DNA from: a virus
DNA: 51,284 nucleotides
Virus record (IMG/VR): IMGVR_UViG_3300027365_000020
Coordinates: 1-51,284 of that record
Reading direction: 5' to 3' (one strand)
Shown here: positions 42,357 through 50,056 of the stretch, piece after piece
Position numbering within the stretch: position 1 is the first letter of the stretch
Layout: each line of letters begins with the position of its first letter
Notes under the pieces: generated by a model
What the model was told of the DNA's origin: nothing
The model's database searches: none
Seen by the model: only the letters and a program-made list of their open reading frames with translations
Translations under genes and position numbers: made by a program

Positions 42357-42912
42357 AGAAACTGGAGAGATTCTTACACGAAACTATGAAGTAGCACAGT
42401 ACAGGCACAAAGATGATATTAAACCTGTTGTCTATATTTCAGATATACGATCTGTAGATGACATGGAAAAATTCATGGCTTTGATGATAGACAAAAGAAA
42501 GATTAGAGGATCAAACAGGAATGATTTGCTGAGATTCTTTGAAGGTTGTCTTGGGTACAAAGTTCTTAAACACGATATATTCAGTGATAAACACAGTATG
42601 TCAGTACCTCAATACAAACTATTGGAGAAACTTGGTAAGCTTGTTGAATACAAGAATATTATCATGATCACGAGAGACGATTTATGTGAATATCTAAACT
42701 GTAAAGACAATAACCTGATGAAGAAATTGAAGCCTGTCAGTCCTTATCTTAAAGTATACACACAGGAAGATGGTATTCGTAAAGGGGAGATTAAGATACT
42801 CATTAATCCTAAATTCTTCTATATTTACGAGTATGGATACTATGACATGAGTAGAGAACAAGAGATTAACAAGTGGTATGCAGAGAAACTACGTGAACAA
42901 AGTAAACTTTAG
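42343..42912 (+). CDS. Possible replication-initiation/winged-helix protein
   Basis: A 189-aa basic protein. ITRDDLCEYLNCKDNNLMKKLKPVSPYLKVY looks like a helix-turn-helix, followed by a wing-like KGEIKILINPKFFYIYEYGYYD, the pattern of RepL/RepA-like plasmid and phage replication proteins (helix-turn-helix, then INPxxxxxG). It is followed by a weak terminator and, about 1.5 kb on, by a region with a DnaA box. The replication role is inferred. Confidence 0.6.
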   Translation: MIVDEETGEILTRNYEVAQYRHKDDIKPVVYISDIRSVDDMEKFMALMIDKRKIRGSNRNDLLRFFEGCLGYKVLKHDIFSDKHSMSVPQYKLLEKLGKLVEYKNIIMITRDDLCEYLNCKDNNLMKKLKPVSPYLKVYTQEDGIRKGEIKILINPKFFYIYEYGYYDMSREQEINKWYAEKLREQSKL

Positions 42913-42935
42913 AAGTATTCTCACATACTTTTTTC
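42913..42935 (+). terminator. Possible terminator
   Basis: AAGTAT/ATACTT stem with TCTCAC loop, then TTTTC, starting just after the stop codon. The stem is AT-rich and weak. Confidence 0.55.
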
Positions 42936-43033
42936 AAAAAAGTTATGGGTAAATTGAGCTACAGGCACCATGAATATTGGAAGTCTGTAGTTTTCTTTAT
43001 ATAAAAGAAATTTAAAAGGAGGTTTTAAAGAAT

Positions 43034-43777
43034 ATGTTATCTGGAATCTACAAAATTAGTAATGAATCTAATGGAAAGGTTTACATTGGTTCAAGTATAG
43101 ATATTGATAAAAGACTAAGAACACATTTCAATAATCTATCTCGTGGAAAACATCATAACTTAAGTTTACTATCAGACTTTAAAGAAGACTCTTCGGTATT
43201 TAAATTTGAAGAAATTGAGAAATGTTCAATAAATGATATGATTACCCGTGAAGACTACTGGATAGATTACTTTAATAGCGTAGACGATGGTTATAATATC
43301 TTAAGAAAGTCTGCCAATACTGGTAAAAGGAAAAGTAGTAAAGGAAAACGTTCAAAGGCATCTATTCAACGTCAAGAAATGGAAGATCGGCAATTCTTTT
43401 GTGACACCATGAGGGAGTTTGTTAAATTTAAAGATTGGGATAACCCCGAAGGAGTACACATTGCTTTAAAAACTTTCCATCTACAAGGACGTAAAGGGTT
43501 TAACACAAAACGCGTTAGAAAGTTCTCAGAAATAATTTTAGATGTAATGGAGACATGTTTTACATTAGAAGAAGGAATTTATCATATCGACCATTTTAAT
43601 TATCTCAATGGTCAGTGCAATTATATGATAAGCCCTGTAGAGGAAACAAAATATGAGATCACTGACAATATTTATGAACATATAGCTAATATTATCATCG
43701 ATGAACTGAGTTTCCCTTTGGGTAGGAAGTTCCTTAAAGACCTCTACATTAGAGATATAATCCTTCTAGATGAGTAG
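43034..43777 (+). CDS. GIY-YIG homing-type endonuclease
   Basis: A 247-aa nuclease with GIYKISNESNGKVYIGSS (GIY...YIG), DIDKRLRTHFNNLSRG (catalytic Arg and conserved His) and ITREDYWIDYFN (Glu). The basic linker KRKSSKGKRSK leads to a DNA-binding C-terminal part. It is free-standing, with a strong ribosome site AAAGGAGG. Confidence 0.9.
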   Translation: MLSGIYKISNESNGKVYIGSSIDIDKRLRTHFNNLSRGKHHNLSLLSDFKEDSSVFKFEEIEKCSINDMITREDYWIDYFNSVDDGYNILRKSANTGKRKSSKGKRSKASIQRQEMEDRQFFCDTMREFVKFKDWDNPEGVHIALKTFHLQGRKGFNTKRVRKFSEIILDVMETCFTLEEGIYHIDHFNYLNGQCNYMISPVEETKYEITDNIYEHIANIIIDELSFPLGRKFLKDLYIRDIILLDE

Positions 43778-44671
43778 TCATAGAGGTTTTAGGTCTTTTA
43801 CACATAATCTGACAAAAGTTTGTCAAAAAAGGTAAAAAACTTTAATAAAATCAATATATTACGAGCCATTTCCTTAGAATAAAGGAGGGAAAAGTACTTC
43901 TAAAGAGGACATCATCAAAGGTGTCCTTTTATTTTATCTGTTAATTATAACTATATCCATAAGTATAGTATCTATTATCATAGTAATTATTGTATCAATA
44001 GTATTTTGTAATAACTATGGTAGAAAAACCTTAAAATTACTAAAAAATTATATCGAGATTGGATTCAGGGGGTACTTTCTGAGAATAGCCCAGAAAAAAT
44101 TTTAGAAGATCAATTAAGGGGTAAAATCTGAAAATCTACTTGGGTTCTTAATAAGACCCACCGGACATCCTACCGGGTATGCTTGAAATTTTCATTTGCA
44201 AATCCTTCTCATAATCATTCATATTCCTATTATCATTCATCCTAACACCCTTGCCAGATACCCTGTCAGAATCCTAGTTCACAGAATATACATTATGTTC
44301 AATGAGTAAGAACATATATGAGAATGAATATTACTTGTAAATAATCCTATTATAATACTACCTATCCAATGCACGCCTAAAGGTCTTCCCTACCCTACCG
44401 GATATGACGGTCAGAATATCTGTTGATAGTCTTGTGAATATGTGGATAAGTCATTCGAGAGAATATTGATAGAGGTATGGGGGTATCTGGAAGGATGTTG
44501 TGGGGAACACTTCTTAGGATGATCTTGAAGGGGATTGATAGGGAATTTTTGTGGAATTGTGAGTGTGTTTGTGGGTGACAATCAAATAAGATGTTTTTAA
44601 GAGAATATCGGCTATATACTAAACAATAATCCTTACCAAATAGTAATAATAATATTCTCACTTGCATTATA
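43778..44671. other. Gene-poor region with DnaA box, possible replication origin
   Basis: About 0.9 kb with no credible gene. It has a perfect palindrome TGACAAA-AG-TTTGTCA at 43810-43825, a perfect DnaA-box match TGTGGATAA (44441-44449) next to a near match (TGTGAATAT), imperfect repeats of the CCTACCGG/CCCTACC type (44156-44178, 44388-44402), and GT-rich then AT-rich stretches. An origin is plausible; nothing proves it. Confidence 0.4.
43916..43934 (+). terminator. Terminator after GIY-YIG gene
   Basis: AGGACA/TGTCCT stem followed by TTTATTTTAT. Confidence 0.7.
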
Positions 44672-44714
44672 AAAATAAATCCCTCCAGAGCATATCTTAG
44701 AGGGATATTTATTT
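44672..44714. terminator. Bidirectional terminator between convergent blocks
   Basis: AAATCCCTC and GAGGGAT(A)TTT arms flank about 14 bases; both sides are A/T-rich, so it can stop the rightward block and the leftward small genes. Confidence 0.75.
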
Positions 44715-44773
44715 ACTAAATCTGATTATTAATATATTGACCACCATACACTAAATATGCTGTTATCTGATAT

Positions 44774-45004
44774 CTAACATAACGGCCATTCTTTAGAAGA
44801 ATGTGGGAGACCTTTCACAACAGTGTACCCACGACCTTTATGTTTTACGATATGGAAGCCTTGTTCGTTATTTTCAGCATTACAAAAGCCTATCAACTTC
44901 ACGCTATTGAGCATTATCCTAATTTCTGATAGTGATAATGAATCATTCAAGAACTCGATAATTTCCTTTTGTGTGAAGCACGTCAGGCGTTCTGTATTTA
45001 CCAT
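44774..45004 (-). CDS. Small hypothetical protein
   Basis: A 76-aa protein (MVNTERLTCFTQKEIIEFLN..., then GFHIVKHKGRGYTVVKGLP), helix then beta pattern. Ribosome site GGAG; driven by the promoter at 45054-45081. Not recognised. Confidence 0.65.
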   Translation of the reverse strand: MVNTERLTCFTQKEIIEFLNDSLSLSEIRIMLNSVKLIGFCNAENNEQGFHIVKHKGRGYTVVKGLPHSSKEWPLC

Positions 45005-45053
45005 TTCGATTCACTCCAATTCGTTAGGTCTGTTGCTTAACTCTATGTAAGTA

Positions 45054-45081
45054 ACTATAGCACACTGGACAAGCATTGCAA
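45054..45081 (-). promoter_or_regulatory. Sigma-70 promoter
   Basis: TTGCAA (45076-45081), 16-bp spacer, TATAGT (45054-45059). Confidence 0.75.
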
Positions 45082-45151
45082 GGATTTTTTCAAAGAATTT
45101 TTGAAGACACACATTATTGATAATTATTCTTGTTTAGAAATTGGTAGGTAA

Positions 45152-45190
45152 ATAAAAACACCTATCGACCTGTAATAGATCATAGGTGTT
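45152..45190 (-). terminator. Rho-independent terminator
   Basis: 9-bp stem AACACCTAT/ATAGGTGTT followed on the - strand by TTTTATTT, downstream of the gene pair at 45258-45694. Confidence 0.8.
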
Positions 45191-45257
45191 ATCTAAGGTA
45201 TTCTATAGGTTTTCTTAATGATGAATATAACACCTGTGAATGCAGCCTGTAGAATGC

Positions 45258-45479
45258 TTAGTAAGAATATGACCAATGCAAACAGTCAATATCACCATTA
45301 TTCAATATAAGATTCCAAATCATACCTTCATGTTCGATAGTGTATTCTCGCCAGTGTCCTTGATCATCTTCGTTAGAATCATCCATAATAATCTTTCCAT
45401 AGCGTAGTAACTCTTTCCTTATGACTTGATCCTTATCACCTTCATAATATGCTTTATATAATTCTCTTTTAGTTAGCAT
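45258..45479 (-). CDS. Small hypothetical protein
   Basis: A 73-aa acidic protein (MLTKRELYKAYYEGDKDQVI..., GMIWNLILNNGDIDCLHWSY). ATG overlaps the previous stop (TAATG). Not recognised. Confidence 0.65.
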   Translation of the reverse strand: MLTKRELYKAYYEGDKDQVIRKELLRYGKIIMDDSNEDDQGHWREYTIEHEGMIWNLILNNGDIDCLHWSYSY

Positions 45480-45694
45480 TAGAACATCCTTGAAACTTTA
45501 GACTTAATAGTATTGCTATTACGTACTGTCAATGAATAATCGGTATCATGCTCCATAGCAGAACATTTAATCACAAATGAAGCTTCTTCAAAAGTCAAGT
45601 TGTGTTCTGATTGAACTTTACGAACATCGCATACATTGTACTTTTCTTTATATTCTTGAATAAGACCCAGTTTAACAACGTCGCTGTATTTCAT
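45479..45694 (-). CDS. Small hypothetical protein
   Basis: A 71-aa helical protein (MKYSDVVKLGLIQEYKEKYN..., EEASFVIKCSAMEHDTDYSL) with ribosome site AGAGGA. Not recognised. Confidence 0.65.
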   Translation of the reverse strand: MKYSDVVKLGLIQEYKEKYNVCDVRKVQSEHNLTFEEASFVIKCSAMEHDTDYSLTVRNSNTIKSKVSRMF

Positions 45695-45735
45695 CTTTAA
45701 ATCCTCTTTAGTGTGTTACTCAACCTTATGTGTTC

Positions 45736-45764
45736 AGTATATACCCTGAGCATCAATCTTGCAA
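45736..45764 (-). promoter_or_regulatory. Sigma-70 promoter
   Basis: TTGCAA (45759-45764), 17-bp spacer, TATACT (45736-45741). The spacer is nearly identical to that of the promoter at 47003-47031. Confidence 0.8.
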
Positions 45765-45774
45765 GTGTTATTTA

Positions 45775-46074
45775 TCAGAATCCTGTCCAGAGACTCAGAA
45801 CATAATCATTCTTTGTATTACCTGTGAAGAAACGCTTGAGAGACTCTTTGATACCTTTGGCTTGAAAGAGGATGTCATTAACCTTGCCAAACATTGTTTG
45901 GCGTGCTTTGACAGTGACTTTAAAATCACTTGTCAGTAGACGTTGGGCAATGGTCAGGTTATTGTTAACCTGCTTCCATGCGTACTTAAGGGCCGTTTTA
46001 AAGGCCATTTTAGGGAATGCTTTAGCGATCTTATGAGCCAGTTTCATTGCGATGGTGGACTTGATGTTTTTCAT
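45775..46074 (-). CDS. Small basic hypothetical protein
   Basis: A 99-aa strongly basic protein (MKNIKSTIAMKLAHKIAKAF, PKMAFKTALKYAWKQVNNNL). ATG at 46074 follows TAGGAG; the longer frame overlaps the promoter. It may bind nucleic acid or membrane; not recognised. Confidence 0.62.
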   Translation of the reverse strand: MKNIKSTIAMKLAHKIAKAFPKMAFKTALKYAWKQVNNNLTIAQRLLTSDFKVTVKARQTMFGKVNDILFQAKGIKESLKRFFTGNTKNDYVLSLWTGF

Positions 46075-46115
46075 TGCATTTTCTCCTATGGGGTAACCTT
46101 TAACCTTATGTGGTA

Positions 46116-46143
46116 AGTATATCAAAGATTCTTCAGGATGCAA
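46116..46143 (-). promoter_or_regulatory. Sigma-70 promoter
   Basis: TTGCAT (46138-46143), 16-bp spacer, TATACT (46116-46121). Confidence 0.75.
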
Positions 46144-46146
46144 GGA

Positions 46147-46383
46147 TTATTTTCCATCAATTTTTGACATGCCCTGATAACGCAAAAGAATATCATTTTC
46201 GAATTCTTGCCATTCATCATTGCGTTTTAATTCCCGCATCATAAACCTAAACATCAGGTATAATGTTTCACTATTAATTTCTAATGAATTATTTTTGTCA
46301 TCAATGAATGTGCAGGATGTTTTGCTACCACGACATGCTTTATAATCTTGCATATATACTGATAGGTTTTTAGTCGTCAGCAT
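46147..46383 (-). CDS. Small hypothetical protein
   Basis: A 78-aa protein (MLTTKNLSVYMQDYKACRGS..., LYLMFRFMMRELKRNDEWQE) with ribosome site AAGGAG. Not recognised. Confidence 0.65.
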   Translation of the reverse strand: MLTTKNLSVYMQDYKACRGSKTSCTFIDDKNNSLEINSETLYLMFRFMMRELKRNDEWQEFENDILLRYQGMSKIDGK

Positions 46384-46396
46384 TACAATACACTCC

Positions 46397-46575
46397 TTAA
46401 ATATAGTTAACTAGTCTTTTCAAAGCATCCATGGCTTTCTCCCTTGCATGGTATAAATACAATTCACCATCGTTGCAATGTGTTTCTACCTCTGAAGAAA
46501 ACCTATATAAAGATTTTCCAATGCTTGGGCATCTTTTCTGGCAAGTTTTGCCGATTTTTTCTTATATTCATTCAT
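46397..46575 (-). pseudogene. Frameshifted small gene
   Basis: Starts MNEYKKKSAKLARKDAQALE and then runs into a stop. From the GGAAAA run near 46513-46520 the -1 frame continues as coherent coding sequence (KSLYRFSSEVETH..., HAREKAMDALKRLVNYI) to a stop 13 bases before the next gene. A single-base indel in the A-run explains it: a broken gene or a sequencing error, restoring about 59 aa. Confidence 0.7.
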
Positions 46576-46793
46576 CACATCATCCTCTCTTCTAGTACAT
46601 CACAAGTATTATAACAGAATGCTTTACGTGATGCAAAAGTATTCCTATTAAGCCTATAGGGTCTATCTTCTCCAGTAGGAGCTAAAGGTAAACTTTGGAT
46701 ATAATCTTTTGCATCCTTTAATCTATCAAAATGTTTAACATTAAATAGGTGTGAATTGTTAGGACCAGACTCTACGCTATACGTCTTAAACAT
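46575..46793 (-). CDS. Small hypothetical protein
   Basis: A 72-aa protein (MFKTYSVESGPNNSHLFNVK..., RLKDAKDYIQSLPLAPTGED). Overlaps the start of the broken gene downstream. Not recognised. Confidence 0.62.
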   Translation of the reverse strand: MFKTYSVESGPNNSHLFNVKHFDRLKDAKDYIQSLPLAPTGEDRPYRLNRNTFASRKAFCYNTCDVLEERMM

Positions 46794-46796
46794 GAT

Positions 46797-46964
46797 TCAA
46801 ACCTCCTCCTGCTTCATGTTGGACATCAATTTACAAGGTGTCCCATAGGCTTCTGCAATATCCTTTGCCGCAGATTGAGCATCGGTTGCAACAATGTTTT
46901 CAAACATACGGTTAATATCTTCCCCTTCAAACATTACCAAAACTGTAAATTTGTAGTATTTCAT
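46797..46964 (-). CDS. Small hypothetical protein
   Basis: A 55-aa protein (MKYYKFTVLVMFEGEDINRM..., ATDAQSAAKDIAEAYGTPCK) with a ferredoxin-like beta-alpha pattern. Ribosome site GAGGG. Not recognised. Confidence 0.6.
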   Translation of the reverse strand: MKYYKFTVLVMFEGEDINRMFENIVATDAQSAAKDIAEAYGTPCKLMSNMKQEEV

Positions 46965-47002
46965 TTGGTCTACCCTCTAGGTTTCCCTTATCTGATATCC
47001 AT

Positions 47003-47031
47003 AGTATATACCCTGAGCATCAACCTTGCAA
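47003..47031 (-). promoter_or_regulatory. Sigma-70 promoter
   Basis: TTGCAA (47026-47031), 17-bp spacer, TATACT (47003-47008). Confidence 0.82.
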
Positions 47032-47044
47032 GGATTATTTTGAA

Positions 47045-47347
47045 TCAATCCTCTTCAATTTGCTCCGCATAATACTCTGCCAATATTTCAGAGACTCGTT
47101 TCCTATCATCCACACTAAACATTGTCAATCCATCGTTACCAGTAGAAAACTCTTTGGAATATTTCTTAGCGCCTTCGGTAGCTACCTGATACCAGACCTT
47201 CAAAGACTTGTCATAATCAAATGTTCCTTTTTGATATTTCTTTGAAAGGTTATTAATAATAGATTGAGTACGTGTTGTGTACAGTTGACCATCATTGACG
47301 ATATAGAGTGACAGTTCACGGACATTGGTTTCGTTGAAATTGGTCAT
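47045..47347 (-). CDS. Small hypothetical protein
   Basis: A 100-aa protein (MTNFNETNVRELSLYIVNDG..., LYTTRTQSIINNLSKKYQKG, DDRKRVSEILAEYYAEQIEE). It resembles small early proteins of T4-like phages in layout, but no function is recognised. The start at 47347 is chosen because upstream codons lie in the promoter. Confidence 0.68.
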   Translation of the reverse strand: MTNFNETNVRELSLYIVNDGQLYTTRTQSIINNLSKKYQKGTFDYDKSLKVWYQVATEGAKKYSKEFSTGNDGLTMFSVDDRKRVSEILAEYYAEQIEED

Positions 47348-47379
47348 GGTCAGGTATCCTATCGAATGAATGTACAGGT

Positions 47380-47408
47380 AGTTTAGAGTGTTACCTAGCA
47401 CTTGTCAA
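47380..47408 (-). promoter_or_regulatory. Sigma-70 promoter
   Basis: TTGACA (47403-47408), 17-bp spacer, TAAACT (47380-47385). Confidence 0.78.
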
Positions 47409-47417
47409 CCAATCCCT

Positions 47418-47756
47418 TTAGAAATTCTGATAAAGAATCTTATCACCGCAAGTATGCCAAGCAATGGTTTGTTCGTTCAATGCTTCAACAATTCGTTTGA
47501 TAGTGTCTTCATCATCTTCAATATCTTGAACAATGTCATGGAGAGAATAGTTCTCGATAATGTCGTCTACAGTGTCTTCGGAGAAATCACAGCAAATGGC
47601 GAGTGCATCCAGTTCAAAAGGCTGTCCAGTATCGTCGGAAAGACTATTGAAGTATTCAAAAAGCTCTCGCCGTGCTTCAAATGAGAAGTTATCTTCACGT
47701 CCCACGATGTCGAATTCTTTGATGAACATGGTTTCGCTAACGGCTTGAACGATCAT
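47418..47756 (-). CDS. Hypothetical acidic early protein
   Basis: A 112-aa, very acidic protein (SFEARRELFEYFNSLSDDTG, PFELDALAICCDFSED, IIENYSLHDIVQDIEDDEDT). The FEARRALFEYF...CDF phrases look like a conserved small-phage-protein family, but its role is unknown. Own promoter at 47801-47829. Confidence 0.72.
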   Translation of the reverse strand: MIVQAVSETMFIKEFDIVGREDNFSFEARRELFEYFNSLSDDTGQPFELDALAICCDFSEDTVDDIIENYSLHDIVQDIEDDEDTIKRIVEALNEQTIAWHTCGDKILYQNF

Positions 47757-47800
47757 GGTGATATCCTTTTGATAATGCTTTGTGTGATCTTGCAGTGTTA

Positions 47801-47829
47801 ATTCTAGATGATCTTGGTCAGTCTGTCAA
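47801..47829 (-). promoter_or_regulatory. Sigma-70 promoter
   Basis: TTGACA (47824-47829), 17-bp spacer, TAGAAT (47801-47806). Confidence 0.82.
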
Positions 47830-47838
47830 GTATGCAAT

Positions 47839-48006
47839 CTATGATTCCAAAGGTTTTTCTTCAAAGTTATAGAAAAGTTCCTTTGCTGCGCTGTAAGGGA
47901 TTTCTAATGTAGTCGAAAGATGATGGATGGCGAATGCATTTGTGTTGAATTGCTTAGCATATTCCCTGGCACAATGCACAGCATAATTAACAGTTGGTTT
48001 AATCAT
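47839..48006 (-). CDS. Small hypothetical protein
   Basis: A 55-aa helical protein (MIKPTVNYAVHCAREYAKQF, IHHLSTTLEIPYSAAKELFY), perhaps a helix-turn-helix. Start at 48006 after AGGAAAGG; a longer frame begins at 48036. Confidence 0.58.
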   Translation of the reverse strand: MIKPTVNYAVHCAREYAKQFNTNAFAIHHLSTTLEIPYSAAKELFYNFEEKPLES

Positions 48007-48039
48007 TTCTAAGTACCTTTCCTGATGTCTGTACAATCT

Positions 48040-48068
48040 ATTCTAGCTTCTACTGGTGCTGCTGTCAA
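48040..48068 (-). promoter_or_regulatory. Sigma-70 promoter
   Basis: TTGACA (48063-48068), 17-bp spacer, TAGAAT (48040-48045). Confidence 0.82.
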
Positions 48069-48127
48069 AGGATTTTTCAGGATTTTGCATCAATTCTTTA
48101 AGGTATTCTAGATATTCTTTCATTGGT

Positions 48128-48580
48128 TTATACCTTTTCAACGTATAGATAACCACCGCTGGGAATATGGTATTCGACATTGCAAGTCTTGTCAATCGCC
48201 ATTTCCTTTAGAATTTCCTCGCATTCTTCATCGTCAATGTCAATCATGGAACTCGACCAAAGATAATCGGAAATTGCTTCCACCGGATACACTGTGCAAG
48301 GATCAATTGCCATATGCTCAACAATGTATTTCCTAACACTGTTAACAGAATATGCACAATCACCAGAACTATCTTTTCTTACGATGCAATCAATAAAGCA
48401 ATTGTAACCTTGTTTGCTTAGATATTGGTATTCAATTGTAGCGTTGTCTTTTGTCATCGAAAGGAATTTACAGGCATCGTCCAGTGACTCACCATAAATA
48501 AACTTATTCTTTTTCTTGTTAAAGATTCCACCCCTATAGAATCCATTTTCAATCAATTTAATCAGGTATACGCTTTCCAT
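48128..48580 (-). CDS. Hypothetical early protein
   Basis: A 150-aa protein (MESVYLIKLIENGFYRGGIF, ESLDDACKFLSM, QGYNCFIDCIVRKD, EEILKEMAIDKTCNVEYHIP) with a Cys-containing acidic second half that could be a winged-helix-like fold. ATG at 48580 follows GGAGA. Not recognised. Confidence 0.68.
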   Translation of the reverse strand: MESVYLIKLIENGFYRGGIFNKKKNKFIYGESLDDACKFLSMTKDNATIEYQYLSKQGYNCFIDCIVRKDSSGDCAYSVNSVRKYIVEHMAIDPCTVYPVEAISDYLWSSSMIDIDDEECEEILKEMAIDKTCNVEYHIPSGGYLYVEKV

Positions 48581-48597
48581 GATCATTCTCCAATCTA

Positions 48598-48687
48598 TCA
48601 ATATGGCAAGGTTTCAAGATGCCCCACAATGCCCATCCCTACAACAATAATAGCAAAGGTTAGCCAGCCCTGCAAAGATTTATTCAT
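48598..48687 (-). CDS. 29-aa membrane peptide
   Basis: MNKSLQGWLTFAIIVVGMGI..., one membrane helix. The ATG overlaps the stop of the previous gene (TAATG). Confidence 0.5.
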   Translation of the reverse strand: MNKSLQGWLTFAIIVVGMGIVGHLETLPY

Positions 48688-48887
48688 TAAATCATAACCT
48701 CATCTGAAAAGTATGCTTTAGAACTATTGAATTTATCAATGGTTTTCAGCGTACCATTTTCAGTTGAATGAATAAAGTACTCACCATTAGGTTTCCTGAC
48801 AACATTATAACCTTTATGCATCCAATAGACTGTAACGCCATGGGATACAGATTGCTTAATCTCTACCATGGATTTATAAGTTTTCAT
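48687..48887 (-). CDS. Small hypothetical protein
   Basis: A 66-aa basic protein (MKTYKSMVEIKQSVSHGVTV, GYNVVRKPNGEYFIHSTENG), beta-rich. Promoter at 48920-48948. Not recognised. Confidence 0.65.
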   Translation of the reverse strand: MKTYKSMVEIKQSVSHGVTVYWMHKGYNVVRKPNGEYFIHSTENGTLKTIDKFNSSKAYFSDEVMI

Positions 48888-48919
48888 TGGTTTGTACCTT
48901 TTGCTTAACCTTTAAAGAC

Positions 48920-48948
48920 ATTCTAGGCCATCCATGGCCATCTTGCAA
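48920..48948 (-). promoter_or_regulatory. Sigma-70 promoter
   Basis: TTGCAA (48943-48948), 17-bp spacer, TAGAAT (48920-48925). Confidence 0.8.
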
Positions 48949-48966
48949 GGGATTTTTAAAAGAATT

Positions 48967-49140
48967 TTACTTGGCATACGTTAGACAATACTTAATAAAC
49001 TTCTTCCCACACTTTGTGGTCAATGTTTGGGAATCCACACTCTCGACAATATAAACAGGCGCATTAATAATGAATGTTTCTTTTACCCTATCTCCCTTTT
49101 TAAATGGTTTATTATCCCATTCATACTTGAATTTACCCAT
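48967..49140 (-). CDS. Small basic hypothetical protein
   Basis: A 57-aa protein (MGKFKYEWDNKPFKKGDRVK..., QTLTTKCGKKFIKYC). The KKGDRV phrase suggests a small beta-barrel. Ribosome site AAAGGAGG lies within the previous gene. Confidence 0.62.
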   Translation of the reverse strand: MGKFKYEWDNKPFKKGDRVKETFIINAPVYIVESVDSQTLTTKCGKKFIKYCLTYAK

Positions 49141-49267
49141 GCTTAGACCTCCTTTTAAACTCTGCTAATGCTTCCTCTTTAGTCTTTCCAAACACTGTTA
49201 ATAGTCCATTGCTAGCGACCCATTCACCTAATACATTTTCGAATACTTCAATTTTAGGTTTAGCCAT
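49133..49267 (-). CDS. 44-aa hypothetical protein
   Basis: MAKPKIEVFENVLGEWVASN, then GLLTVFGKTKEEALAEFKRR. The strand-strand-helix pattern with a terminal KTKEEALAEF is common in small phage proteins. Overlaps the next gene by eight bases. Confidence 0.58.
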   Translation of the reverse strand: MAKPKIEVFENVLGEWVASNGLLTVFGKTKEEALAEFKRRSKHG

Positions 49268-49268
49268 T

Positions 49269-49448
49269 TCAAAATACCTTTTTATAGTGTATTATTTCAA
49301 TCAATTGCTCTGGATTATCTTTGTATCCTAATACAATGTTAATCGCATCATCCAAAGACTCGCATGGCACTTGCAGCCTTCTAAATTCAATACTTCTAGA
49401 CTCTAAGTCTGTTTTTTCATATTCAATTTCGTACATATGTTTAACCAT
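49269..49448 (-). CDS. Small hypothetical protein
   Basis: A 59-aa protein (MVKHMYEIEYEKTDLESRSI, CESLDDAINIVLGYKDNPEQ). ATG at 49448 after GAGG; a longer frame starts at 49475. Not recognised. Confidence 0.6.
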   Translation of the reverse strand: MVKHMYEIEYEKTDLESRSIEFRRLQVPCESLDDAINIVLGYKDNPEQLIEIIHYKKVF

Positions 49449-49452
49449 GGTA

Positions 49453-49575
49453 TCAAACCTCATCAATATTAACAATTGTCCAACCTAATGCTTTGGACCG
49501 TAATGAAATATCAGAGCGGCTTTTGTGATACTCAACAAAGTCTGAATATCCACCGTTAAAAGTCACTTTAAACAT
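49453..49575 (-). CDS. 40-aa hypothetical protein
   Basis: MFKVTFNGGYSDFVEYHKSR, then SDISLRSKALGWTIVNIDEV. First gene after the promoter at 49608-49635, with ribosome site AGGAAG. Confidence 0.58.
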   Translation of the reverse strand: MFKVTFNGGYSDFVEYHKSRSDISLRSKALGWTIVNIDEV

Positions 49576-49607
49576 TGGTGCTTCCTCTTTCCTGTTTGTC
49601 TAAATAC

Positions 49608-49635
49608 ATTATAGCACCCATGGCGAACCTTGCAA
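49608..49635 (-). promoter_or_regulatory. Sigma-70 promoter
   Basis: TTGCAA (49630-49635), 16-bp spacer, perfect TATAAT (49608-49613). Confidence 0.82.
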
Positions 49636-49690
49636 GGGATTTTCAAAAGATTTTTCAATTCTTTTTATCGATAATAATTATCATTCACCA

Positions 49691-49706
49691 TGTTTCATGT
49701 GAAACA
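49691..49706. promoter_or_regulatory. parS-like palindrome
   Basis: TGTTTCATGTGAAACA differs by one central base from the bacterial chromosomal parS site TGTTTCACGTGAAACA bound by ParB. It lies just after the stop of the gene at 49709-50044. Confidence 0.45.
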
Positions 49707-49708
49707 CT

Positions 49709-50044
49709 CTACCTTAGACTTTTCCATTGCCTTCTATTAATCACCAGTCTCGCCACCCCTTCTAATCGTTCCTTATCATCAATCTGATAATATCCATAAT
49801 AAAGATAACCATTAACACCATACATATAACAATGTTGTGCTTTACAATTAAACGTGTCAATCTCTCCAACTATCTCTAAAGACTCTGGACAATACCCTAT
49901 CCCTAACACCAAGTCTACAATTGCCTCATACCTCTTAGCAGGTTTATTAAGAAATAACCAATACTCTAACAATCCTCTCTCTTGTGGTGATATTGTGTTG
50001 TAGTGTCTTTGCCAGTGATTGATAGTTTGAATTGGGATATTCAT
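49709..50044 (-). CDS. Hypothetical protein
   Basis: A 111-aa protein (MNIPIQTINHWQRHYNTISP..., KRYEAIVDLVLGIGYCPESL, GVNGYLYYGYYQIDDKERLE) with a helical start and beta end. It follows the clamp-like gene by 12 bases. Not recognised. Confidence 0.65.
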   Translation of the reverse strand: MNIPIQTINHWQRHYNTISPQERGLLEYWLFLNKPAKRYEAIVDLVLGIGYCPESLEIVGEIDTFNCKAQHCYMYGVNGYLYYGYYQIDDKERLEGVARLVINRRQWKSLR

Positions 50045-50056
50045 AAGCGTATCCCT

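Noticed and set aside
44395-44667. 90-codon - strand frame in the gene-poor region
   Set aside because: Low-complexity translation, no ribosome site, and it covers the DnaA-box area.
48043-48123. 26-codon frame starting MKEYLEYLKELM
   Set aside because: Its 3' end lies over a consensus promoter and the ribosome site is poor; too weak to list as a gene.
49670-49682. GATAATAATTATC as a Fur box
   Set aside because: It has two opposed GATAAT hexamers but lacks the third unit of the 19-bp consensus, and no iron-related gene is near.
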